Assembly (NCBI GenBank): GCA_030847615.1
Contig: JAUMIR010000003.1
Span: 32,114,501 to 32,178,500 of the forward strand
Length of the DNA stretch: 64,000 nucleotides
Source: Gambelia wislizenii
Taxonomy: Eukaryota; Chordata; Lepidosauria; Squamata; Crotaphytidae
Reading direction: 5' to 3'
Shown: positions 1 through 9,459 of the stretch, one piece after another
How positions within the stretch are numbered: the stretch's first letter is position 1
Layout: each line of letters begins with the position of its first letter
Translations under genes and position numbers: made by a program
The notes under the pieces: model-generated
What the model saw: the letters and a program-made list of their open reading frames with translations, nothing else
The model's database searches: none
What the model was told of the DNA's origin: nothing

Positions 1-940
1 AACCTACAGTTGTTCTCCATCTTTGTCATTGTCCAGCATTCTGGTCGTTTCCATATTAACTACCATTTCATTTAATTCTTTGCAACTAAATGGACGGGGT
101 GGACTGGAAGCAGCTCTACTTTTTGTTCAGGAGAGACAAACGATGCCATGAAACACCTTGAAGTTCCCAACAGTATAGTTTTTCCAGTCCTTTCATAGTA
201 CAATTAAGCTTATTTCCTGCACTGAAGTGAGAATCATGAAGAACTCTCATTAAATACCAAATGGAAAATAAACAAAATGGGCACGCCACTTAGAATGCTA
301 TGGGTTCAAGTGAAGGTCACCCAGGACCTAATGAAGATGTCTTGGAAATTCCCAACAGACATGCCCAAGATATAATTAAGTGGAGCCTCTTAGTATCAGA
401 GTCATCAAGGCGGAATGTGCTAATCCCCTCTTGGATCTTCTTGGCAGTGAATCATACTCCAAGACAAACAGTGACTAGAAAGCTCATTATCCCTGCAAAC
501 ATCTTCCCTTGCACTTTTTCTCTCCCATCATAAGGAGGCTTCCATAAACCCATCAACTTTAATAACTCAACCATTAGCAGCAATTAATAAAGAAGCAGTT
601 TCCTTTATTTAACTGTGAGAAATCCACCCAAGTATCGTTTTTATACTCAAAAACCCCTTCAGGATATGAAATTGAGTATAAATATTAGTCCCAAACAATA
701 GCCAAGTGTGCACAGTTCTTCTGACACAGTCACTCTGCCAGATTGCTGTCACCCTCAGGTTCTCACCTGAGCCTTCCTTGCTGATCCAAACATCTGTTCT
801 CCAGGACTGGTAACTATAGCCCATAAATCCCTGAATCTATTCATCTATCCAAGTCTTTCTGCCTTAATTCTTTGTTAGCCTTTTCTGGTCCCTCATGAGT
901 GTGTGTGCCTGTGTGAATGCCTCTGTGTTTATTTTCCAAT
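1..940. other. Unassigned intergenic sequence
   Basis: I see no gene, recognisable transposon or tandem repeat here. The open frames are short and lack recognisable motifs. The right edge is set by the start of a LINE-derived direct repeat at 951. Confidence 0.5.
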
Positions 941-949
941 AAACAGTGC

Positions 950-2358
950 GAGCCCTCAGATGGCTTAAGTTAAACAAGCTACCATCAGTACAGTAATGTA
1001 TATAGATGCCGTCTTCTTCTTCAAGCTCTGCCATAGCCCTTTGGAGCATCATGCTGAAGAAGATTATAAATAAAGTTGGAGCAATAACACAACCTTGCTT
1101 CACTCCATTAGTTATTAGAAAGGGCTCTGAAAGAGCATCACCATATCTGACTTCCATTTTCTTCAGGTTGACTTCCAGCCCAAACAGCTCTGCAGCTGTT
1201 GTGAAGCAGGATGTTAGGTGCTGCAGAGCTGCTTCTCTGTAGGCAACAAGGGCAGCAGCATCAGCGAAGAGCAGCTCACGGACTAGATAGTTTAGAATCT
1301 TGATGCAAGCCCTCAGATGGCTTAAGTTAAACAAGCTACCATCCATACAGTAACGTATATAGATGCCGTCTTCTTCGAGCTCTGACGTAGCCCTTTGGAG
1401 CATCATGCTGAAGAAGATTGTAAATAAAGTTGGTGCAAGAACACAACCTTGCTTCACTCCATTAGTTATTAGAAAGGGCTCTGAAAGAGCATCACCATAT
1501 CTGACTTGACCCCGCTGGCCCTCGTGTAGCAAGATAATCATTTTAAGGAATTTGGGGGGACATCCTAGTCATTCCAGGATCTGCCAAAGACCCTTTCTAC
1601 TCACAGTGTCGAAGGCTTTGGTGAGGTTGACAAATGTTACATAGAGACCCTTGTTCTGCTCCCTACATTTTTCTTGCAGTTGTCTAAGGGCAAATACCAT
1701 ATCTGTAGTACTCCTATTGGCTCTGAAACCACATTGGCTTTCAGGGAGAAGTTCTTCTGCAATAGCAGGAACTAATCTGTTCAGGAGCATCCTTGCAAGG
1801 ATTTTTCCAGCAATAGAGAGCAGTGTTATGCCTCGATAGTTTGAGCAATCGGATTTTGCTCCTTTTTTCTTCTACAGGGTGATGATGACTGCATCTCGGA
1901 GATCTGATGGCAGTTCCCCCTTTTCCCAGCAATCCACAAGGATTTCGTGGAATTTATCATGGAATGCATGACCTCCGTGTTTCCAAACATCAGGTGGGAT
2001 TCCATCAATCCCAGCTGCCTTGCTGTTTTTCATCTGCTGTATGGCCTTGAGAGGTCTCTTCCAAAGTGGAAGCTATGTCCAATTCATTTTTCATCGGTTT
2101 TTGTATAATATGTTGGATAGCTGAGCCTTGGACTACCCAATTGGCACTGAAGAGATTTCGAACATGTTCAGCCCATTGATTCAGGATGGAGGCTTTATCA
2201 GTAATTAATGTTTGACCATCTGTACTGTATAATGAGCTTTGGACCGGATACGTAGGTCCAAACACTGCTTTAAGAGTTTCATAAAATCCTCTATGATCAC
2301 CCAGATCTTCACAGTGTTGTGTCTTTCCTGCTATATTGATCCAACACTTGTTCTGCAT
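950..2358 (-). pseudogene. LINE reverse transcriptase, broken and catalytically dead
   Basis: This is the RT portion of the antisense LINE. Visible family blocks on the minus strand are QCGFRANRSTTD, VTFVNLTKAFDTV (motif A), NGVKQGCVLAPTLF (motif B) and LLFADAAALVA (motif C). In active RTs motif A carries an Asp where this copy has Asn (FVN) and motif C reads F/Y-A-D-D where this copy has FADA. Both metal-binding positions are therefore altered. Stops and frameshifts separate 2358-2005, 1932-1570 and 1541-864, and the segment at 951-1507 is duplicated. It cannot make an active enzyme. Confidence 0.8.
951..1507 (-). repeat. Tandem duplication of an RT segment inside the LINE
   Basis: Positions 951-1153 and 1308-1507 are two direct copies, about 200 bp each and roughly 95% alike by eye, offset by 357 bp. 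Both encode the RT stretch around NGVKQGCV.APTLF. The stretch between them encodes the F-A-D-x box and the following region. On the minus strand the second copy (951-1153) ends the element. Confidence 0.85.
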
Positions 2359-2737
2359 GTCTCGGAGATTTTGTTGAAGTTTACATGTGAGATGGAAAGC
2401 TGCTTTTCTTACATGGCAACTTGGCTGGGCAAGGTATGCCTGGTGAGCAGTTCACTTCTTTGCCAACAGCTCCTGGGTCTCCTGGTTGTTTTCATCAAAC
2501 CAGTCTTGATTTTTCTTGTGGGAGAACACAAGGAATTCTTCCACAGACTGGAGGATGCTGTTTTTGATGTGTTGCCACAGCACTGTAGGAGAAGGATCTG
2601 TAGGATGGTCTTCAAGTTTTGTTTGCAGATTTGCCTGGAAGTTGTCTCTCATGGTAGCTTGTTGAAGATTGTTGATTTGGAGTCTCCTCTTTAAGATGCC
2701 ACCCCTCTTAGGTTTGAACTTAAGATGAAGATTTAGT

Positions 2738-3500
2738 TTACATCTTACGAGGCGATGATCTCTTTGGCATTCTGCACTGGGCATCACTAGAGTATGCAAA
2801 CATTGTGAATGTTTCTCTGGTGGACTGAACATAGTCAATGAGGTGCCAGTGTTTGAATTGGGGGTGCATCCAGGTTGTCTTCAAGCTGTCTTTCTGCTGA
2901 AAGATAGTGTTTGTAATAGTCAGCTGTTGTTCTGCACAGAACTCTAGCAGGAGGTGTCCATTATCATTGCAATTTCCAACACCATGCTTGCCTAAAACAC
3001 CTTTCCAGGCTTCGGAGTTCTTTCCTACTCTGGCATTGAAGTCACTAAGGATAATAATTTTATCTTCTACAGGGACTTTTTGTATGAGTTGGCGTAGGTC
3101 TGTGTAGAATTTATCTTTCTCTACAGGGTCGGCTTGCATAGTTGGGGCATATATACTAAAGAGAACAACATGTGGGAGGCGTAAGGAAATCATGCGATCA
3201 GAATGTCCTTTTGGCAAGGTTTCGAGTATGGAGGCAATAGAGTTTTTAATCATAAAGCCTACTCCTGAAAGATGTTTTGAGTTTGCCAGACCAGTAAAGT
3301 GTGTAGCTGGCGCCATGTTCTTTAAGGCTGCCTTCCTCGTGGAGATGAACTTCACTAAGAGCAGTGATGTCAATATTATGTCATGATAGTTCATGGGCTA
3401 TTAGAGCAGAAGGACGCTCAGGCCGTGCACTGTCTGCAGAGTCTTGCATGGTTCTGATGTTCCAGCATGCAAGCGTCAGTTCATTTACACCGTTGGAGGC
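2738..3500 (-). pseudogene. LINE AP-type endonuclease, degenerate
   Basis: The minus-strand frame reads as an exonuclease-endonuclease-phosphatase fold. It has an N-terminal CWNIRTM box near 3480-3440, a catalytic-Glu box ALSEVH about 100 bases later, the block IILSDFNARVGK (usually GDFN) in the middle and a WHLIDYV block near the end. The frame is interrupted near 3395 and at the C-terminal end. In the intact family this enzyme nicks target DNA to prime reverse transcription. Here it is a fossil. Confidence 0.8.
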
Positions 3501-4269
3501 CGGTGTGTGCCTTTGCTTCCTTGCCTTGGTTTGACCACATCAGAAGATGCCTGTTGGCTGTGGCTAGCCAACCAGGTAGATGGGGATGAGCTTTCGTTAG
3601 GCCACCTTTTCTAGGCCCCTCTCCTTATGGAGCAAGCAGTGCTCTCCTTAAAAAAGGCTGCTTGGTCATTCAGGATGCTGCTGAACAAGACTGTCATCTC
3701 CCGGGTCAGCCTCGAGCAACCAAAGTCCTGAACCGCCTGCATGCTGGGTTGGATCTGCGGCTTCCAGTGCATCTTTCCACCTGCCGTTTTGTCCCTTACC
3801 TATCACCACATGGCTTTTTTAGAACTGAATTTGTCCTTCAAGCCTGTGCAATGGATTTTTCTGGTGGAGCGCAGCGTGCGTAGAACTGGCCTCACCCTTT
3901 AAACAAAGGTTCATCTGCTGTGGCCTTGCAAGCATGGATGGTAGCAGCGATGTCCTCGAGTCATAGGTTTGATTAAAGTTTCCTTCTTTTAGATGGTTGA
4001 CCTTACAGGGTTGATGAGTACCATCTGCTCAGGTTTGGGATTAGTGTTTTCCTTCTCCTAGGATGGTTGCCATAAGGCTAGAGTGTGCATCTTGCCCTTT
4101 GACGCTATTTGTCACACCCTACGGTTTTGACCTGTCTGGCATTGGAGACCCTACCGGTGGCTATTATGCCACCGCCAGCATAGCTCAAAACATCATTAGG
4201 GTACGCAAGCCTCTGTCCCACGACAAGGGGGTGTCAATGGAGAGGAAGTCTAAATTAAACACTATTTTA

Positions 4270-4530
4270 TTTAGGGAAGCCTTCCAACTTTCATTTTGAT
4301 TTTATGTCCCTATTATTTGTATTAACTTACACTTTTATAGTATTGTTTTAATCCTGTTATAGTAATATTTTATTAATTTTATAATTTTGTTTGTAGTTTT
4401 AGATTGTGCGCTGTAGGCAGGTTTATGTGTTTATTGTGGATTGTTGTTTTTCTTTTTTGTAAAGCGCTATGTAATGCTTGTGGTGCTATATAAATAAATG
4501 TAATACTAATACTAATACTATAATAATAAT
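4270..4530 (+). mobile_element. L2-like LINE or SINE 3' tail
   Basis: The block TGTAAAGCGCTATGTAATGC followed by GGTGCTATATAAATAAATG and an (AATACT/AAT)n run at 4500-4530 is the layout of an L2-type 3' end. Upstream of it the sequence is AT-rich and unassigned. The family assignment rests on general knowledge of such tails. Confidence 0.5.
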
Positions 4531-5190
4531 GTAACAGCATGTTTATAGAGAAGCCTTGATCACTTCTTGGCAAAGAAAATATCTATCAATCATTTCTTTT
4601 TACCTTGGAACAAAGACTCTTAAAAGCACACATAAATCTTGGAGGGAAATTTCCATTGACGGCAATGAGAGGAGATTCGTTTAGACCGTCTCTGTGGTAA
4701 GGACACTGCTGGGAGCCAAGAATGCTATGGTTTCAGTAGATGCACATTCTCCTCCTTTCAAACCACCACATCCTTGGCAAACTATGTTTCCCAACTCCCC
4801 TAGGTAAGAATACCTATCATGGTAGGGGAGCACTATCTTGGAAGCCTTCGTTGTGATTGGGATGGACAGAAGGGGATAACTTTTGTAAATGACTCTTGGT
4901 AGAATGCAGTTAGTATGAATCAAAACAGCCCAGAGATCAAGAAGCCAAGAATGTCTGTCCAGAGCCAAGGAGAACAAACCAAGTGGAGAGACATACAAAA
5001 GGACAGTGAGAAGAAGCAATTGCCAGAAGTCACCAGAATCCAAACTGAAGTATCAGAACTGGGAGGGATGTCTTTTTCTCCAGTGCTGCTTCCAGAATTG
5101 AACCTATGCATCAGCATGCCTTTTCTGCTGAAGCTGATTCTAAAATGGGAACAATTGGAGCTGTGGTGCAGATGTTTGTCTTTGTACTGG
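4531..5190. other. Unassigned sequence
   Basis: There are open frames of about 100 aa on both strands (4681-5043 and 4915-5223) but no motif I recognise. They overlap antisense and run into a SINE, so I do not treat them as genes. Confidence 0.4.
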
Positions 5191-5420
5191 GGTTGCTGTT
5201 GTGTGCCTTCAAGCCATTTCTGACTTACGGTAGCCTTAATGGGAACCTATTACAGGGTTCTCTTGGGCAAGATTTGTTCAGAAGGGATTTGCCTTCCTCT
5301 AAGGCTGAAAGAGTGTGACTTGCCCAAGGTAACCCAGTGGGTTTCCATGGCCAAACAGGGATTCAAACCCTGGGCTACAGGAGTCGTAGTCCAGTGCTCA
5401 AACCACTACTCAACTTTGGG
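5191..5420 (-). mobile_element. Sauria-type tRNA-derived SINE (antisense)
   Basis: The tail block (GTGTGCCTTCAAGCCATTTC) is at the left and the tRNA-derived head, with an antisense B box (GGGATTCAAACCC), is at the right. Sauria SINEs are tRNA-derived and carry a BovB-like 3' tail. This copy is nearly full length, without a clear target duplication. Confidence 0.8.
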
Positions 5421-6091
5421 TCTAACTGCTTGAAAGGTAGCCACATGTAGCGCACACTTAGCTGGGTGTCATGCTTGTTCTCTACTTCTCAAATGTACTC
5501 ATGGCTTGGCTGGGTCTCCTGGCCTGTCAGAGGGAAGCATAATAGTATCCAAAACTTGATTTCTTCCTTCAAAGTCAGCGGTTCATGGAAGACCTTGAGA
5601 TGCTGTCCTGGGAATTTAATAGGATTGCAGTATTAGTTGTTCAAATTGTAGTGAATATATGCATATGTTGTGATACTGTAGCTGTGATGACCATCTGCTT
5701 ACAGTTATGTCTTAATTTCAAGTTTGCTGAAGCTTTTCAAGATAACAATTCATTTTAACCTGTTTCTTTAGTCCTGCTACCAGTAAGGGAGGGAGATCTT
5801 GAACACACATACACACAGGAAGAGAAGCAAAACATGTTTTGTCAACAGGCCCTGTGTAAGCATAAGATGATACATTCGCAAGTTGGACACTTGTATAGGT
5901 AACTAACAAGCCCCCACTGTTTATTCAGTTTGTAGACACAACCCAGAGACTGGAGCTGGGAAATTAATCTTTCATTTATATAGATTGATAGATTGGCGGT
6001 CTTGTAGAATTCTGCTCTGGTGAGGGCTTCTGAAGTTTTAGCAAAAATGAGCTGCTTCATCAAGGCTCAGAGCAATGCATTGGAAATCTCT
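5421..6091. other. Unassigned sequence
   Basis: No gene or known repeat seen. Confidence 0.4.
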
Positions 6092-6361
6092 TAGGGGTCA
6101 TTTACACAGGCAAATATTCCTCTAAATATACTGCTAAGACAGCTCATAGTTCGCACGGGTCGAGGCACAGCATTGCCTCATTCAGAAGGGGGTAAGGTGA
6201 AACACCCAAATATAGCGTGGCAAGGGATGTTGCTACTTTTGCCGGTATATTTGCAACGTAGCGCATTATTGGCAGTGTAAACAACCATTCCACTAAGGGC
6301 TACAGCAGAGTTTCACTGTGATTGGTTGATGCAGGGGTGATGATGCAGGGGTGGGCTCAAA

Positions 6362-6388
6362 AGAGGGGGGGGAGGGAGGGAGGGAGAG
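6362..6388 (+). repeat. G-rich run with G-quadruplex potential
   Basis: An eight-G block is followed by three GGG blocks separated by single A residues, which satisfies the usual four-tract quadruplex pattern on the plus strand. Confidence 0.7.
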
Positions 6389-6626
6389 ACAGTAGCGATT
6401 AGAGGAAACTTTAAAAAAATCCTCTCTACTATTTTGCAAGCCAGTTTGCAAACAAAAAGGATTCCCATCAATTTTCAGTCAGGGAGCATTCCTTCTCATC
6501 GTCTCTGCTGGTTTGCAAGTATTTAAAAGCTCCGTTCGTCAGCAGTGATCCTGTGCATGGGGGAGGGAGAGAAACCATTTCACGAAGGGCTGCAGCAGAG
6601 CTGCACTGCTATTTTGTCAGTTTGTT

Positions 6627-6653
6627 GCTCTCTCTCTCTCTCTCTCTCTCTCT
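6627..6653 (+). repeat. (CT)n microsatellite
   Basis: About 13 CT units within the candidate transposon. Confidence 0.9.
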
Positions 6654-6992
6654 GGCTTTCCTTTATTTGGCAGAAAATGCTGTTAAGCAAGGAGGAAAAC
6701 CTTCCATTTGATTTGTGGCCAGGGAGCTGGGGGGGAGAGTGACTGCCTCTAAGCTGTTAAGCACGGAGTTCGCACCAGGGCTGACATTCCTATGGCATCC
6801 CTTTGTCTCCTCACAATGCTTGGCCATGCCCCCAGCACATTTAGCTGTGTGAACCTCAAAGCGGAAAAAAAATCAAAGAGCCACAAAATATAGCTGTGTA
6901 AACATATACCATGTAAACTACCCACCACTGGTGCGGGAAAGCGCTAAAGCGCAACTTAACGCAATAAAACCTGCCATGTAAACCAGCCCTTA

Positions 6993-7415
6993 GTGTTGGC
7001 TGCTGTTCCACATGTCCCTCTGAAATTGGTCTTGAGGAAAAGGCATTGTCAACACTTACAGAAGAGTGAATGCAATGTTTGGTATTTCCTATCCTGAGCA
7101 CTTCTTGAGTGAGCAAATGTTAAAGCACTTTGCAATATTTGCTTGCATCAGCCTCAGAATTTTAATTTTGAAGAAATAATACTACAGTATAGCTTTGATC
7201 TCATCATGAACTAAAGAGAACAGTGAGTGAGAATCATATCAAAATACTTCTAAGACCCACTGATTTCATGTGAGAGAATTAAACAAATGTTAATTCCCTC
7301 CATTATTGGTCACTATTGTCCTACTACTTTGCTATTTGTGTTACCTTCCTCTTTTCCAAGTTATGCTCAAAGTGATTCACAAGAACATAGCTGAGAAGAG
7401 GGGTTAGGTGTCAGG
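6993..7415. other. Unassigned sequence
   Basis: No gene or recognisable repeat seen. Confidence 0.4.
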
Positions 7416-7525
7416 AAATCATAGAATCATAGAATTGCAGAGTTGGAAGAGACCACGAGGGCCATCCAGTCCAACCCCCTGCCATGCAGGAAATCACGAT
7501 CAAAGCATCCCCGACAGATGGCCAT

Positions 7526-7531
<6 letters not shown>
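7416..7531 (-). mobile_element. CR1 3' end fragment (antisense)
   Basis: The ATCATAGAATCATAGAAT repeat is the reverse of the CR1 tail octamer. It is followed by the conserved antisense 3' UTR (AGTTGGAAGAGACCACGAGG). The fragment breaks off in an (AT)n run at 7528. Confidence 0.9.

Positions 7532-7557
<26 letters not shown>
7528..7557. repeat. (AT)n microsatellite
   Basis: About 15 uninterrupted AT units at the broken end of the CR1 fragment. Confidence 0.9.
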
Positions 7558-7559
<2 letters not shown>

Positions 7560-7565
7560 ATCACA

Positions 7566-7791
7566 CAGTTGTCCCTCCATATTCATGGATTTGGCATTCA
7601 CGGATTTAAGTATTCATGGCTTGAAAATATTCTTTAAAAAATAGTAATCCAAAAAGCAAACCTTGATTTTGCCATCTTATATAAGGGACATCATTTTGCT
7701 ATGCCATTGCATATAATGGGACTTGAGTACTCGCGGATTTGGGTATTCACGGGGGTCCTGAAACCAAACCCCAGTGAATGTGAAGGGACAA

Positions 7792-7794
<3 letters not shown>
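7566..7794. mobile_element. Mariner/Tigger-like MITE
   Basis: The terminal inverted repeats CAGTTGTCCCT and AGGGACAACTG bound 229 bp. Subterminal blocks resemble the 'sandwich' of Tigger-type MITEs (CCATATTCATGGATTTGG, TTTGGGTATTCACGGGGGTC). The flanks are CA and TG rather than TA, so the target duplication has decayed. Confidence 0.65.

Positions 7795-7835
<41 letters not shown>
7795..7835. repeat. (TG)n(TA)n microsatellite
   Basis: A TG run followed by a TA run directly abuts the right end of the MITE. Confidence 0.85.
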
Positions 7836-7840
<5 letters not shown>

Positions 7841-7918
7841 CAGTTATACATTATATTTATACACACACAACAAACCACCACTGAGCATGCACACAACAAA
7901 TGCTGCAAGAACAAGTAA

Positions 7919-8140
7919 TTAATAATAATAATAATAATAATAATGTAATAATAATAAAATTTATTTCTATCCTGCCCCTCTGCAATGCAATCGGGTCGGT
8001 TTACAGTATAAAAACTCCATAATTACATCAATATCCTAACCCACCCACCCCTTCAAATAACATTATACTAAAAAAGATTAAAATCATACAAAAATTAAAA
8101 TAGAAAAACATACTTAAAGTACCATTAAGGGGTGGGGGTG
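7919..8140 (-). mobile_element. L2-like 3' end (antisense) with (AAT)n
   Basis: An (AAT)n run at 7919-7956 is followed by AAAATTTATTTCTATCCTGC and CCCTCTGCAATGC. The same block occurs antisense at 43103 and sense at 38970-39025, so these are three 3' ends of one LINE-like family. The right boundary is approximate. Confidence 0.55.
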
Positions 8141-8143
8141 GGA

Positions 8144-8658
8144 TGTTATGAAGCCTCTCAGCAGAAGAAATGACATGGATATGACCACAAGATGTAGCTG
8201 TAAACTTAGCAATGAAAGTAGTTAAGCTCCAGTGGCAGGTGTGTGTGTGTGTTAGCATTTGGGAGTATGCACATCTGAGATGCCTGATGTAACAGGCATT
8301 GTTTAACTGCCTATAAAAAGGGGATGGGAATTATCTCCAGTGTGGGTTTGTTGTGGATGGTGGTTGGTGAAGCAGTTTGTTGGTTTAAGAGAGATTGTCC
8401 TGTACTCTGTATATTTATTGTAAATATACTGCAAGCAAAGATTAAAGCCCTCAAGTTGAGTGAAGGCTGGCCTTGTTCCTGTCTTTATTTGGCAAGCCAT
8501 AGCTCAAGGCAGTGTGCTGGGGTGAAGGAATTTTTCCTTCCCAGCCTGAAGTCTTTTGCAGAAGTGTCTGCAGAAACCTTCTCCTTGGCGTCCTGTCGAC
8601 GTGGAACAACTCTGCAGGTGGTTGTGGTGGACACAGCGCGTCTTTCTATGCCCGAACA
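8144..8658 (+). mobile_element. Candidate solo LTR
   Basis: The segment can be bounded as TGTT...AACA (515 bp). It has a good TATA box (TATAAAA at 8312-8318) and a poly(A)-type hexamer ATTAAA at 8441-8446, 129 bp downstream, followed by a T/G-rich stretch. This is the U3-R-U5 order of an LTR. I see no matching 5-bp target duplication and no internal retroviral genes, so the boundaries are provisional. Confidence 0.4.
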
Positions 8659-8715
8659 TTAGTGAAGGTGGAAGGTCTGAGCTTTGGAAGTCCAGCTGTG
8701 AAAACAAGCAATGTA

Positions 8716-8937
8716 TAGGTTGACCCCTGTATCCACAGATTCGGTATCCATAGTTTCACTTATCCACGTCTTAAAAGATATGTTTTCTCAAGGCATTTCT
8801 ACGTCCTCCAATGGGCCTCTATGGTCAACTTCTGATGTTTGTCTCATTGAAAACAATAGGGTTCCCTATTATCCACAGTTTCAGGTATCCACAGGGGGTC
8901 TTGGAACATAACCCCCATGGATACAGGGGTCAACCTG
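8716..8937. mobile_element. Mariner/Tigger-like MITE with TA duplication
   Basis: The inverted ends TAGGTTGACCCCTGTATCC and GGATACAGGGGTCAACCTG bound 222 bp. A TA dinucleotide flanks both sides (8714-8715 and 8938-8939), as expected for Tc1/mariner-superfamily insertion. There is no transposase, so it is non-autonomous. It resembles the MITE at 7566 in general design but differs in sequence. Confidence 0.8.
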
Positions 8938-9220
8938 TATTATCAGCTGTATTACCATTGATATCTCAAGAAATCAGAAAGTGCCTATAACATCAGTTAC
9001 TAGATGTTAGCATATCCAAGTCTTTGAGTACTAATATTTATTAACATAATTCAGACATTGCAAAATTTAACATGCAATTGAAACCTAATAGTAGTTATTG
9101 GTTTTTAGGAAAATTTAGAAAGGGGGACCCAATCATGCATGTTGCCCAGTGCCAGCTCTCAGCAGCCATGGAAGAATAGCAAAGAAATGTCATTGTATTT
9201 ATTGTACTGTTTCTTGGTGT

Positions 9221-9457
9221 GAGAGCCAGTGTGATATAGTGGCTAGAGTGATGAACAAAGACTCAGAGACTGGGGGTTAAATCCCAATGGGTGGGAAATC
9301 CACTGGATGACCTTGGGCAAGTCACACTTTCTCAGCCTCAGAGGAAGGCAATGGTAAAGCCCCTCGGATTAAATCGTGCCAAGAAATCCCCATGGTAGCT
9401 TTGCTTTAGGGTCTCCAGAGGTCAGAAACCACTTAAAGGCACACACACACACACACA
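9221..9457 (+). mobile_element. Sauria-type SINE
   Basis: The head GAGAGCCAGTGTGATATAGT carries the tRNA-derived promoter region, followed by the conserved GACCTTGGGCAAGTCACAC body and a tail ending in (CA)n. Confidence 0.85.
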
Positions 9458-9459
9458 AT

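Larger units (their letters stand above)
941..4250 (-). mobile_element. Decayed LINE (endonuclease plus RT type), 3' end missing
   Basis: Read on the minus strand, this is a non-LTR retrotransposon in order: a leader of about 750 bp (4250-3500), an AP-type endonuclease (about 3500-2740), a linker (2740-2360) and an RT (about 2360-950). Stops and frameshifts break the frame several times. The element stops in the middle of the RT at 951, so it lacks the C-terminal third and 3' end. That is the opposite of ordinary 5' truncation and suggests a deletion or rearrangement. The same family supplies the 3' fragments at 23887-24553 and 43817-44557. The clade is uncertain: the frame resembles Vingi/I-like or RTE-like elements annotated in lizards, but I cannot place it without a tree. 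The 5' boundary near 4250 is approximate. Confidence 0.8.
6092..6992. mobile_element. Candidate non-autonomous DNA transposon
   Basis: The left edge TAGGGGTCATTTACACAGGC and the inverted right edge TAAGGGCTGGTTTACATGGC form imperfect terminal inverted repeats about 900 bp apart. The style suits hAT elements, but no 8-bp target duplication is evident. The interior contains a G-rich run and a (CT)n run and has no transposase frame. Confidence 0.45.

Noticed and set aside
2239..2694. A 151-aa open frame on the plus strand
   Set aside because: It is the shadow of the antisense LINE linker and RT region; the minus strand carries the family motifs.
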